Of a stretch of DNA of 11,400 nt, positions 1 through 9,555 are shown in pieces. The DNA lies in NCBI GenBank assembly GCA_002323515.1, contig DCQQ01000013.1:5733-17132 (forward strand), in the 5' to 3' direction. A model generated the notes under the pieces. It had not been told where the DNA came from and searched no databases. It worked only from the letters and a program-made list of their open reading frames with translations. Positions within the stretch are counted from its first letter, which is position 1. Every line of letters starts with the position of its first letter. A program made the translations under genes and the position numbers. Source of the DNA: Balneolaceae bacterium UBA1514. Lineage in GTDB: Bacteria > Bacteroidota > Rhodothermia > Balneolales > Balneolaceae.

Positions 1-1256
1 TGATGCCCCCACCAAAGTTGTCTAGAAATACACCAATCCTTTATATTTTCCATCCAATGCCGGTAGGTATTTTTAAACTTTGCTGGATGAAATGTAATAG
101 TATCATCCATAACCCTATCCAAACCCGGCTTAGACAACTCTTTCATCGATACCCACCACTGAAGGGAGAGACGGGGCTCAATGACCACATCGGTTCGTTC
201 TGAAAACCCAACCTTATTGGTATACTGTTCTATTTTTTCAAGTAAGCCCAATTCATCCAAGTCTTTTACGATTTTTTTTCGGGCTTCAAACCGGTCCATT
301 CCCTCATAGGTGTCAGCTAATTCATTCAGGCTGCCATTCGGGTTAATGATGTCAATGGTGTCTAAATTATACTTTTTGCCTAATTCATAGTCATTAAGAT
401 CGTGAGCTGGAGTGACTTTTAAACAACCCGTACCAAATTCTGGATCTACATAATCATCAACAATGATAGAGACAGTTCTATTGACAATGGGAACCTGTAC
501 TTTGGCGCCCTGCAAGTGTTTAAAACGAGTATCCTCTGGATGAATACAAATGGCTGAATCACCCAGCAAGGTTTCAGGGCGTGTTGTAGCTATGAGTACA
601 TACTCATTAGTTGGCTGTTCTTGCTCATCTATAATCCTATAGCGTATGAAATAAAGCTGTGACTGAACTTCTTTATAGATAACCTCTTCTTCACTCAAAG
701 CAGTGAGAGCAGCAGGATCCCAATTTATCATTCTTACGTCACGATAAATAATCCCTTTTTTGTACAAATCGATAAATACATCGATTACGCTCTCAGAATA
801 TTTGGTATCCATTGTGAACTGAGTGCGATCCCAATCACAACTTGCACCTAATTTCTTTAATTGCTCTAGAATAATTCCGCCATGTTTATGGGTCCATTCC
901 CAAGCATGTTCCATGAAGGCATCTCTGCTTAAGTCACTTTTTTTAATGCCTTCTTCTCTTAGTTTTCGAACTACTTTTGCCTCTGTAGCAATTGAAGCGT
1001 GATCAGTACCAGGAACCCAGCAAGCATTGTAGCCATCCATGCGGGCTTTCCGCACCAATACATCTTGAATAGTATTATTTAACATGTGTCCCATGTGAAG
1101 CACACCTGTCACATTGGGAGGAGGGATTACCACCGTAAAAGGCTTCTTTTTGGTATCTACTTCAGAGTGAAAATATCGATGGCTTTCCCAATATTGGTAC
1201 CATTTATCTTCAACCTGTTCATGCTGATATTGAGCAGGAATTACAGAATCTGACAC
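1..1256 (-). CDS. valS: Valyl-tRNA synthetase, N-terminal ~418 residues (3' end beyond window)
   Basis: Cytoplasmic class I aminoacyl-tRNA synthetase that charges tRNA-Val with valine. Reverse translation from 1256 gives an uninterrupted frame to the window edge. The Rossmann core has the HIGH-type motif HMGH at residues 54-57, after PPPNVTG. The CP1 editing domain, which clears mischarged threonine in this family, carries TTRPET at about 224-229. The segment ends in the class I signature [10 protein letters not shown] just before position 1. The KMSKS loop, anticodon-binding domain and C-terminal coiled coil lie outside the window. The start is GTG (1256-1254): an in-frame TAA lies upstream and there is no ATG before conserved sequence. 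An AGG sits about 9 nt upstream as a weak ribosome binding site. The start is 10 nt after the rsmB stop, so the two genes are probably cotranscribed. The family assignment is very secure; the exact start is inferred. Confidence 0.96.
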   Translation of the reverse strand, partial: MSDSVIPAQYQHEQVEDKWYQYWESHRYFHSEVDTKKKPFTVVIPPPNVTGVLHMGHMLNNTIQDVLVRKARMDGYNACWVPGTDHASIATEAKVVRKLREEGIKKSDLSRDAFMEHAWEWTHKHGGIILEQLKKLGASCDWDRTQFTMDTKYSESVIDVFIDLYKKGIIYRDVRMINWDPAALTALSEEEVIYKEVQSQLYFIRYRIIDEQEQPTNEYVLIATTRPETLLGDSAICIHPEDTRFKHLQGAKVQVPIVNRTVSIIVDDYVDPEFGTGCLKVTPAHDLNDYELGKKYNLDTIDIINPNGSLNELADTYEGMDRFEARKKIVKDLDELGLLEKIEQYTNKVGFSERTDVVIEPRLSLQWWVSMKELSKPGLDRVMDDTITFHPAKFKNTYRHWMENIKDWCISRQLWWGH

Positions 1257-1266
1257 AATGATTAAC

Positions 1267-2586
1267 CTATTTAGTTCGGATTAAAAGTACTCCAAAGTGT
1301 CCATCAGAGTCATGCTTATGGGGATAGGTTTGGTAGGCTAGGCCATCCTCAGTTAGCACCTCTTCAGGTACAAAATCCTCTAGGGGTTGAAGCTCAAATG
1401 TAGGATAGTTTTCAAGAAACTTCTGGACTTGTTCCATATTCTCTTCCGGCTCTAAGCTACAAGTTGAATAGACCAAACGCCCCCCTCTTTTTACCATGTT
1501 AGCCGCTTCTTCTAGTAATTGAGCTTGTAGATCTACCGCATTTTTCAACCCTTCTTCGTCACGTCGCCATCGTAGGTCGGCTCTTTTACTTAACACGCCA
1601 GTGCCGGTACATGGAGCATCTAAAAGAACGGCATCAGCCAGTGGTAAAGAAAGCTCAACTATGTCTCCACGTCTGATTTTAATGTTTTCTGCACCAAAAT
1701 TTAGTGCACTTTCCGCCAATTTTTCCAAACGCTCACCCGATATGTCCACCGCTAGAATATCGCTTTCTCCTTCGGTTAAATCAGAGATCATGATAGATTT
1801 TGTCCCGGGCGCCGCACAAAGGTCATAAATCTTCTCGTTGGGTTGAGGATCTAAAATAAAGGGAGCAAAACCCGCTGCAATATCTTGTACTTGACAGATA
1901 CCTTTTTTTAATAGGCCTTTCTCAATGAAAGGCTGAACTGACTGAACTTTGTAGAAATTTGGTAGCCAATCGCTAGCTTCAAATTCCACGCCTAATTTCT
2001 CCATGCGTAGTTCAAAATTGGCAATGGCAGTACGCATTGTATTTGCACGGACATAGAAGCTTGGCCTGGCATTATTTGCCTGCATCAATTGAAAAGCTTC
2101 TCTCTCGCCAAACCGGCTACTCCACCGTGAAACTAACCACTCAGGGTGGGAGAAAGTAGTCGCGACTAGTTTGGTTCTGTCTTTAAATTGAGGCTTCGGG
2201 AGTTGCTCAATATCTCGTTGAAGACTTCGAAGTATCGCATTTATTAGATCGCCAGTTTTAGAACCCATCTTGGCTTTTCCCAGTTCTACTGCCTCATTAA
2301 TGGCTGCGTAATCTGGTGTGCTATCCATAAATAACATGTCATAGATTCCTAGGCGAAGAATGTTTTTAAGATCGGTTTTCATTTGCGTCACATCGATGGT
2401 GGCATAGTGGTCAATCAAAAAATCTAGATAACTACGCTTTCTCAAGATGTTCTGAACATATTCGCGAACTTGTGCCCGTTCTCTGAGTTCTAATTCATCT
2501 GAAAGTGAAAAATCAAGGCTTTTTTGTAGATCGAAACCAATTAGTATATCAACACTTGCGCTGCGTTCATTAAAATAGTTATCCAA
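1267..2586 (-). CDS. rsmB: 16S rRNA (cytosine-967-C5)-methyltransferase RsmB
   Basis: SAM-dependent enzyme of the RsmB/Sun (NOL1/NOP2) family that makes m5C in 16S rRNA; E. coli RsmB modifies C967. The 439 aa are close to the usual ~430. Residues 1-130 form a NusB-like helical RNA-binding domain. The methyltransferase domain follows, with SAM motif I (DLCAAPG, 255-261), motif [10 protein letters not shown] (323-330) whose Cys326 is the product-release cysteine, and motif [13 protein letters not shown] (373-383) whose Cys376 is the expected nucleophile. The C-terminus ends in DGHFG, close to the family's DGFF. The start is TTG (2586-2584): the frame is open upstream only to a TAG and has no ATG or GTG, and starting later would cut the NusB-like domain. 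No clear Shine-Dalgarno is visible. It is the first gene of an rsmB-valS unit, divergent from atpD. RsmF-type homologues share the catalytic motifs, but the NusB-like N-terminus favours RsmB. Confidence 0.93.
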   Translation of the reverse strand: MDNYFNERSASVDILIGFDLQKSLDFSLSDELELRERAQVREYVQNILRKRSYLDFLIDHYATIDVTQMKTDLKNILRLGIYDMLFMDSTPDYAAINEAVELGKAKMGSKTGDLINAILRSLQRDIEQLPKPQFKDRTKLVATTFSHPEWLVSRWSSRFGEREAFQLMQANNARPSFYVRANTMRTAIANFELRMEKLGVEFEASDWLPNFYKVQSVQPFIEKGLLKKGICQVQDIAAGFAPFILDPQPNEKIYDLCAAPGTKSIMISDLTEGESDILAVDISGERLEKLAESALNFGAENIKIRRGDIVELSLPLADAVLLDAPCTGTGVLSKRADLRWRRDEEGLKNAVDLQAQLLEEAANMVKRGGRLVYSTCSLEPEENMEQVQKFLENYPTFELQPLEDFVPEEVLTEDGLAYQTYPHKHDSDGHFGVLLIRTK

Positions 2587-4434
<1,848 letters not shown>

Positions 4435-4436
4435 TA

Positions 4437-4694
4437 ATGTCCACGTTTAAGGCGAAAATTTTAACACCAGAAGGCTCCGTATTTGAAGGCATTGTGACCG
4501 GAGTACGCATGCCTGGTACGCTAGGGAGTTTCGAGATCAAACATAATCACGCGCCTATTGTTTCTACATTACAATCCGGAGTTGTTGCAGTTAGCACAGA
4601 GTCAGGTGAACAATTATTTTCAATCTCAGGTGGAATGGTTGAAATGGCTGCCAACGACCTTACCCTTTTAGCTGAATCAGTAATTTATAACTAG
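4437..4694 (+). CDS. atpC: F1 ATP synthase epsilon subunit, short form (beta-sandwich domain only)
   Basis: Central-stalk subunit that contacts gamma and the c-ring. The 85 aa cover only the N-terminal beta-sandwich domain: TPEG near residues 10-13, the family core [19 protein letters not shown] (30-48) and SISGGMVEM (62-70). The C-terminal two-helix domain that inhibits ATP hydrolysis in the ~139-residue E. coli protein is missing. Short epsilon subunits of this kind are usual in Bacteroidota, so this is not a truncation caused by the neighbouring deletion, although the gene does end exactly where the receptor remnant begins. Its ATG lies 2 nt after the atpD stop, so the two are cotranscribed and probably translationally coupled. 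No hairpin-plus-T-run terminator is visible downstream. Confidence 0.95.
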   Translation: MSTFKAKILTPEGSVFEGIVTGVRMPGTLGSFEIKHNHAPIVSTLQSGVVAVSTESGEQLFSISGGMVEMAANDLTLLAESVIYN

Positions 4695-5291
4695 TGCGCT
4701 TACTATTTACGATGGTATCTACAGATGAACTAGCTGCCCTTATTTGGATATAATTCACATACGTATTGGTGCTAACGGCAATAACACCTTCCATTGCATC
4801 GGAACCATAACTTGCAGATGCGGGACCTCTAATGATTTCAATCCGGTTAGTTTGTTGAATTGGTACTGATAAATTTGAGTTGAAGTGCCCAGTGAGTGGG
4901 TCATTCATTCGTTGTCCATCAATGAGGACTAATATTTGTCATAGGTACTACCGCGAATTCCAATATCAGCTTAAGCACCAAAACTATTTCGAGTAGTAAC
5001 ATGTACACTGGTAACATATGCCAGTAATTCATCAAGTGAACTAGCTGGGATTGCTCCAATATTTTGTTGAGACAGAATACTAATTTGTTTGCCTTCACTA
5101 AAAAGAGAGGAGGGAAGCCTTCCCCCTTGTATGATAATGCTGTCCAAACGTATGGATTCCTGAGCATTAGCGAAGGGGGTATACATCAACAAGAAAAATA
5201 ATAATAAGCTAAGGCGTAATTTGGACAGTGAAACTAAATTAGAGTGAGTTTTATGAAGAATTTTGGTTAATTGAGAATACTTACCACCCAA
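4695..5291 (-). pseudogene. Decayed TonB-dependent outer-membrane receptor (signal peptide and plug only)
   Basis: Remnant of a BtuB/siderophore-type receptor that would have imported a bound nutrient using TonB energy. From a TTG at 5291, overlapping the PBP stop, the frame reads a basic leader, a hydrophobic signal segment (about residues 25-40) ending PFANA before QE, a TonB-box-like strand (RLDSIIIQGGR) and the plug (LDELLAYVTSVHVTTR). It then stops at TAA (4973-4971), where intact relatives usually have Gln (CAA to TAA). The homology resumes as [11 protein letters not shown]. One base is then missing near 4936, after which the +1 frame continues the plug: [18 protein letters not shown], then [16 protein letters not shown] (about 4855-4800) and GVIAV. 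The ~400-500-residue beta-barrel is absent; the frame runs into antisense atpC. A nonsense codon, a frameshift and loss of the barrel together make this non-functional. The ligand cannot be told. The left limit at 4695 is set by atpC, not by visible homology. Confidence 0.85.
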
Positions 5292-7590
5292 TCGTTCCTT
5301 TGTTGTTATCTCCAGCCATTTCACTACGATTTTCGTTGGGATCCTCAGGCATAATAAAGCCAGCAGGAGGGCTAAAAGCATCGTAGCTCCAGTAGGCTAA
5401 TGAATCCTCGGTAACAAAATTAATAAAGGTTCCAACAATAGGTAAGGCGGTACGGGCCCCTTGTCCAATAGAATAGGCACGGTCGGTTGGGAAACGAATT
5501 CTACGGTCTTCACCACCCACCCAGGAACCCATAACTAAATGAGGTGTCATCGCTATAAACCAGTTATCTGCTGAATTTTGTGTGGTACCTGTTTTACCGG
5601 CTATGTCTTGTCTAACGCCATAAACATTGCGTAATCTAACTCCTGTACCATTGTATCCATCGCCGCCTCGAATGACACCACGCATCATATCTACCATTAA
5701 GTGGGCTGTTTCGGGACTTATTACTTCCTGTTTATATTCTGGATGATATTCTACCAACACATTACCTTCTCGGTCTTCTATTCTGGTGATGGCAATTGGG
5801 TCTATGTGAACCCCCTCATTGGCAAAGGTAGTGTATGCGCTGGTTATCTCGAGAAGAGAAACTTCTGCAGTACCTAATGCTATAGAGGGATAAGCGGGCG
5901 TTTTCGACATATCAATGCCTAGGTTAGAGGCCATTGCTTTAATTTTTCTAGCGGCAGGATCTAGTTTCCATAATTCATTGGTACCAGGCTCCCCTGCAAT
6001 TTCAGGGAGTAGACGTACCGTTATGTTATTCAGGCTTCTCGCCAAGGCTTCACGAAGACTGATGTTGATTGGACCGGTAGCAACGGTTTCATCTTTGGGA
6101 TCCCACACGCTCCCATTTCTGTCATAGTATTTTGTGGGATATTTAGAGAAGGTGTGATAGGGCTTATATCCATTATCAATGGCCACTGCATAAACAAAAG
6201 GTTTAAAGGTTGAACCCGCTTGTCTCCTTGCCTGATAGACATGGTCGAATTGAACATTTCCATAATTTGACCCTCCAACCCAAGCCATAACATTACCATT
6301 GGAAGGGTCAATACCCACAAAACTCGCTTCCAATCTCGTTCTTGTTTTTAAGACGGAGTCCACAAAAACGGAATCTATTTTCAGGCTATCTAATACTGCT
6401 TTTCGAAGAGTAGTTTGGTAGGTCTGGAATCCATTTTTGTACTCGTCGGTATCCTCTAGGAAGCTATCCAAAAAGGGGGGATATTTTTCCCATAATCGAT
6501 CCATATATATCCCGCTTCCTGAACTTGTCCACTCTCGTTCAAAAATATTCTGCAACGAATCTAGTTTCACCTGAACAGCTCTTTCTGCGTGAGCCTGTAA
6601 TCGTGAATCAATGGTAGTATGTATGACCAAACCATCTGTGAATAAGTCATAGCCATTTTCTTGAGCCCATGAGGCGATTTTTTGGCGCACATATTCTCCA
6701 AAATAACGATTGACTCGACCCGATTTGGAAGGAGGTTGGTAATCTAGGTCAATGGGCATTACGCTATATTCGTTGAGCCCAGATTCGGATATATACCCTT
6801 GTCGATTCATCAGGCGTAGGACTATGTTTCTACGCTGTTTTGATCGCTCAGAAAATAATCTTGGATTATATGCATATACCGCATTTACCGAACCTACCAA
6901 CGTAGCTGCTTCTAAGATATTCAAATCTTTGGCAGACTTATTAAAATGAGTTCTAGAAGCCGCTTCTATTCCGAATGCACTATTGGAGTATTCGACGGTA
7001 TTCAAATACATTTCAATAATTTCTTTTTTGGTATAGTTCTTTTCAATTTGAACGGCTGTGATCATTTCTCGGAATTTTCTGCTAACCGAGAATTTCTGCC
7101 CAATTTCTTTGTATAAATTTCTTGCTAATTGTTGGCTTAAGGTTGACCCACCTTCCACTCTTCCCCTTAAAATATTGATAGGGATGGCTAAGGTTCTAAA
7201 CATGTCCATTCCCCAGTGATTGTAAAAACGGTGATCTTCTGTAGAGATAAGGGCATGAACAGCGTAGGGTGAAATATCTTGGTATCTAACCCATGTCCTA
7301 TTTTCAGTGAAATATTTATCCAGCACAATTCCGTCTCGGCTTCTCACTTCACTGGCGATAGCGGTATCTGGATTTTCTAGTTGATCGATAGAAGGGAGCC
7401 CCTGAAATAAAAAAAATCCGTAGGTACTTATGATCACGAGTCCAATAATAATCATACTACCAACCACAATTAGTGCTTGTTTGAGTCCACTGGTTGATGT
7501 GGATCGGTTACCAGATTCTTGAGCTATTTGCCTCCGATACTCTGGGTCACTGAAATAACGTTCTTGATCTATGTTGTTCTGTTGGCTCAT
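5281..7590 (-). CDS. Bifunctional class A penicillin-binding protein (glycosyltransferase/transpeptidase, PBP1A-like)
   Basis: Inner-membrane enzyme that polymerises lipid II into glycan strands and crosslinks them in the periplasm. The 769 aa run as a cytoplasmic tail (1-36), one membrane anchor (about 37-60), a GT51 glycosyltransferase domain and a transpeptidase domain. GT51 motifs are EDHRFYNHWG (118-127, catalytic Glu118), GGSTLSQQLARNLY (147-160) and RKFREMITAVQIEK (171-184). Transpeptidase motifs are SxxK (S460-TF-K463, nucleophile Ser460), SxN (S519-L-N521) and KTG (666-668). All key residues are present. A charged, Asp/Ser-rich linker at about 345-420 separates the domains. The ATG at 7590 overlaps the lpxH-like stop as ATGA, so translation is probably coupled. 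PBP1A-like order and length support the family; I leave the symbol blank because mrcA, ponA and pbp1a cannot be told apart here. Confidence 0.95.
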   Translation of the reverse strand: MSQQNNIDQERYFSDPEYRRQIAQESGNRSTSTSGLKQALIVVGSMIIIGLVIISTYGFFLFQGLPSIDQLENPDTAIASEVRSRDGIVLDKYFTENRTWVRYQDISPYAVHALISTEDHRFYNHWGMDMFRTLAIPINILRGRVEGGSTLSQQLARNLYKEIGQKFSVSRKFREMITAVQIEKNYTKKEIIEMYLNTVEYSNSAFGIEAASRTHFNKSAKDLNILEAATLVGSVNAVYAYNPRLFSERSKQRRNIVLRLMNRQGYISESGLNEYSVMPIDLDYQPPSKSGRVNRYFGEYVRQKIASWAQENGYDLFTDGLVIHTTIDSRLQAHAERAVQVKLDSLQNIFEREWTSSGSGIYMDRLWEKYPPFLDSFLEDTDEYKNGFQTYQTTLRKAVLDSLKIDSVFVDSVLKTRTRLEASFVGIDPSNGNVMAWVGGSNYGNVQFDHVYQARRQAGSTFKPFVYAVAIDNGYKPYHTFSKYPTKYYDRNGSVWDPKDETVATGPINISLREALARSLNNITVRLLPEIAGEPGTNELWKLDPAARKIKAMASNLGIDMSKTPAYPSIALGTAEVSLLEITSAYTTFANEGVHIDPIAITRIEDREGNVLVEYHPEYKQEVISPETAHLMVDMMRGVIRGGDGYNGTGVRLRNVYGVRQDIAGKTGTTQNSADNWFIAMTPHLVMGSWVGGEDRRIRFPTDRAYSIGQGARTALPIVGTFINFVTEDSLAYWSYDAFSPPAGFIMPEDPNENRSEMAGDNNKGTIGW

Positions 7591-8447
7591 AATGAGTATG
7601 AGGGTTTTTCCTTAACTACCAATTTACTCTGTTGTTCATCCCATTCGGCATGGACCCAACCTTGCTTAGAGTAGGCTAAAACAAGGTTTTTTTCGTAATA
7701 TGGTCCAGTATTTATATACTGCCCACCTTTAGTATGTACGGTCCGTGCTAGATGATCATGACCAGCAATTATCGTATCAATATCGGAAAAATTAATTAGA
7801 TTTTTTAATGCGGAATCAATGGTGGCTAGGGCTGGTTTTTCTTTTTTTTTGCTAAAATTGGAAAAGGCTTTCATCATAGACCATGCCTGATTGGGTGCAA
7901 AGAAGTACTGGAACAATGTGATAAACGAGGCTGACCTAAGTATCGTGTGTAAAATTGGACGTTTAAGTGGACTTACAACGTCTCCGAGAATATGAGTTTT
8001 ATTTGTAGGTAGCCCATCTCCATGTAATAAACACACTGTTTGACGATCTAAATCGATTTTACACCCATCATTGAATACTTTACAGCCGATCGATGCAAAA
8101 TATCCGGCATCCCAATAATCATGGTTTCCCAAAATATAGTAGGCGGGACCACACACTTGGTTGTACTTTTGGAGAGTATCCAAAACGCTTGAACCTAGCG
8201 AAGGAAGGATAGTCTCATGGGTAGATTGATTGCTTTTGGAAGATGTTTTCCCTGTCTTTTGGGCAGGGAATTCCATCCAATAGTCAAACACATCACCCAG
8301 TAGGTAGAGTTGAATTTTTTTCTGGGCTGCGTAGCTGATTAAAGAGCACAGACTTTGTTCGTAGTTTTCACCCATCACGATAGAACCACCAAGGTGTACA
8401 TCTGCCATAAATAAGTGGGTTGGTTTTATATAGATAGATTCACTCAT
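7587..8447 (-). CDS. LpxH-like metallophosphoesterase (probable UDP-2,3-diacylglucosamine diphosphatase)
   Basis: Probable peripheral inner-membrane enzyme that hydrolyses UDP-2,3-diacylglucosamine to lipid X and UMP in lipid A synthesis. The 286 aa carry the full calcineurin-like metal-site set in order: DxH (D16-V-H18), GDVFDYW (51-57), GNHD (107-110), HGD (142-144) and GHDH (229-232). The DGLPTNK and LARTVHTKGGQYINTG surroundings resemble LpxH-type proteins. Two points keep the specificity open: it has GNHD where E. coli LpxH has GNRD, and it is longer than the ~240-residue enterobacterial enzyme, with a poorly conserved segment at about 60-80 and a Lys-rich patch near 199-204 encoded by nine consecutive A residues. 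The ATG at 8447 lies 11 nt after the polyprenyl synthase stop, and the stop overlaps the PBP start. The envelope context supports LpxH; a general metallophosphatase is the alternative. Confidence 0.72.
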   Translation of the reverse strand: MSESIYIKPTHLFMADVHLGGSIVMGENYEQSLCSLISYAAQKKIQLYLLGDVFDYWMEFPAQKTGKTSSKSNQSTHETILPSLGSSVLDTLQKYNQVCGPAYYILGNHDYWDAGYFASIGCKVFNDGCKIDLDRQTVCLLHGDGLPTNKTHILGDVVSPLKRPILHTILRSASFITLFQYFFAPNQAWSMMKAFSNFSKKKEKPALATIDSALKNLINFSDIDTIIAGHDHLARTVHTKGGQYINTGPYYEKNLVLAYSKQGWVHAEWDEQQSKLVVKEKPSYSL

Positions 8448-8458
8448 AGACTAAGTGG

Positions 8459-9433
8459 TTACTTAGAACGGTGGGTGATGAAATCAATAAGTTGTAGTAG
8501 TGGACCAGCGGAGGTAGGAGAAGCTATCTCATGCAATTCGTTTTTGGCTTTTGTTGCATATTCCAGCATGATTTCTTCGGCATGAGAAATGCCGTTGTTT
8601 ATATACACAAAATCAACAATCTGCTGAACCTCTGAATTGCTTTTTTTTCTTTTTTTCATCAGCTTTTTATAAAGCCGAGCATCTGATTTGTTAGCATATT
8701 GCAACGCCTTAATAAATGGTAGGGTGACTTTTCGCTCGACAATGTCATTACGTTTTGGTTTACCAATTTCGTTTTCTGAATAGTCTAGTAAGTCATCCTT
8801 TATTTGAAATGCCATCCCAATTTGTTTACCAATAGCATACATTTTGGTATGTATTTCTTGGTCACCGGTGGTCGAAACAGCACCACATTCGCAACAAGTA
8901 GCGATTAGACTGGCTGTTTTTTCCTCAATAATTTGATAATAACGTTCTTCGGTCATGTTAAATAAACCGGCAGTCTTTAATTGTCTTAATTCGCCTTGGA
9001 GCGTTTTTTGGACCGCTCGAGATTGCACTTCTAATAAGGTATGTTCGTTGTTTTCGAGTGCGATTAACAATCCTTTTGATAGTAAAAAGTCTCCCAATAG
9101 TATAGCGGCTTTGTTATTCCAAATGTTATGGATGCTTACAAAGCCTCGTCTAGAATGTGCTTCATCTACCACATCGTCATGGAGTAAGGTGGCTGTATGT
9201 AGTAGCTCGATCATAGTTGCAGCTACCATACTTCGTTGGTTTATGCTCCCAAATAATTGTGCACTTAAAAAAACGAGAATAGGACGAACTTCCTTACCTT
9301 TCTGTTTGATTAAGTATCGCGTTAAAATATCTAAGAGTGGCACATCTGATTTGATGGTCCCTTTAAAGAACACTCTGAAATTGATTAAATCGTTTTCGAT
9401 GCTGCTGGTAATATCAGATAACTTGATATCCAA
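8459..9433 (-). CDS. Long-chain trans-polyprenyl diphosphate synthase (IspB/octaprenyl-type)
   Basis: Condenses isopentenyl diphosphate units onto an allylic primer in trans, probably to build the menaquinone side chain. The 324 aa are all-helical, with a KGKEVRP substrate site (45-51), the first aspartate-rich motif HDDVVD (85-90, Asp86/87/90) followed by RRG (95-97), GDFLLSKG (114-121), and the second aspartate-rich motif KDDLLD (212-217). Small residues before the first motif (Ala81, Thr82) fit a long-chain enzyme, since bulky residues there shorten the product. Product length cannot be set from sequence alone. The start is TTG (9433-9431): a TAA lies in frame upstream and there is no ATG until mid-domain, so the annotated Met is read from TTG. 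It heads the minus-strand operon with the LpxH-like and PBP genes and is divergent from pfkA. Confidence 0.92.
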   Translation of the reverse strand: MDIKLSDITSSIENDLINFRVFFKGTIKSDVPLLDILTRYLIKQKGKEVRPILVFLSAQLFGSINQRSMVAATMIELLHTATLLHDDVVDEAHSRRGFVSIHNIWNNKAAILLGDFLLSKGLLIALENNEHTLLEVQSRAVQKTLQGELRQLKTAGLFNMTEERYYQIIEEKTASLIATCCECGAVSTTGDQEIHTKMYAIGKQIGMAFQIKDDLLDYSENEIGKPKRNDIVERKVTLPFIKALQYANKSDARLYKKLMKKRKKSNSEVQQIVDFVYINNGISHAEEIMLEYATKAKNELHEIASPTSAGPLLQLIDFITHRSK

Positions 9434-9498
9434 GGTATAAAATAATCTTAGTTTTAAGTTTTAGATGAATAGCCCAAAAGTGAACAATTTTTTGTAAA

Positions 9499-9517
9499 CT
9501 TGGATACCTCAAATGTA
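9499..9517 (-). promoter_or_regulatory. Candidate promoter of the polyprenyl synthase-LpxH-PBP operon
   Basis: On the minus strand TACATTTG (9517-9510) matches the TANNTTTG -7 consensus of Bacteroidota exactly. It is followed by AGGTATCCAAG (9509-9499), which resembles the sequence after the pfkA element (AGGTACTAAG). It lies about 77 nt upstream of the TTG start at 9433. No TTG is found at the -33 distance, so recognition by the standard sigma factor is uncertain. Confidence 0.33.
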
Positions 9518-9545
9518 GGCATAATGTCTATAAATTATTGAGGTA
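9505..9545. repeat. 8-bp interrupted inverted repeat in the divergent promoter region
   Basis: TACCTCAA (9505-9512) and TTGAGGTA (9538-9545) are perfect inverted copies, 33 bp apart centre to centre, about three helical turns. CTT (9499-9501) and AAG (9548-9550) extend the symmetry outside a small mismatched stretch. The arms coincide with the ends of the two divergent promoter candidates. It may therefore be either an operator for a dimeric regulator or simply two divergent promoters with like initial transcribed sequence. The repeat itself is directly visible; its role is inferred. Confidence 0.5.
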
Positions 9546-9551
9546 CTAAGA
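9529..9551 (+). promoter_or_regulatory. Candidate pfkA-pgi promoter
   Basis: TATAAATTATTG (9529-9540) followed by AGGTACTAAGA (9541-9551) resembles the atpD candidate (TATATATTTG, then TTGTACTAAGA) and lies at almost the same distance from its start codon (53 versus 58 nt from the last G of the element). The match to TANNTTTG is imperfect and no -33 TTG is well placed, so the support comes from the shared block rather than from consensus quality. Confidence 0.3.
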
Positions 9552-9555
9552 TTTT

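Noticed and set aside
3..203. Plus-strand open frame at the window start.
   Set aside because: It is antisense to the conserved valS sequence around the [10 protein letters not shown] signature.
1601..1828. Plus-strand open frame opposite rsmB.
   Set aside because: It lies wholly opposite the methyltransferase motifs of rsmB and has no recognisable domain or start signal; an antisense shadow.
4935..4975. The receptor lesions as programmed frameshifting or stop-codon readthrough.
   Set aside because: There is no slippery heptamer with a following structure, the two lesions are separate, and the beta-barrel is missing anyway, so rescued translation would not give a working receptor.
4919..5167. 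An 82-residue minus-strand open frame within the receptor remnant.
   Set aside because: It is out of frame with the signal peptide and plug homology for most of its length. It is a by-product of the decayed gene, not a separate gene.
8955..9440. A 161-residue plus-strand open frame opposite the polyprenyl synthase gene.
   Set aside because: It is opposite the aspartate-rich motif region of a clear prenyl synthase and shows no domain of its own.
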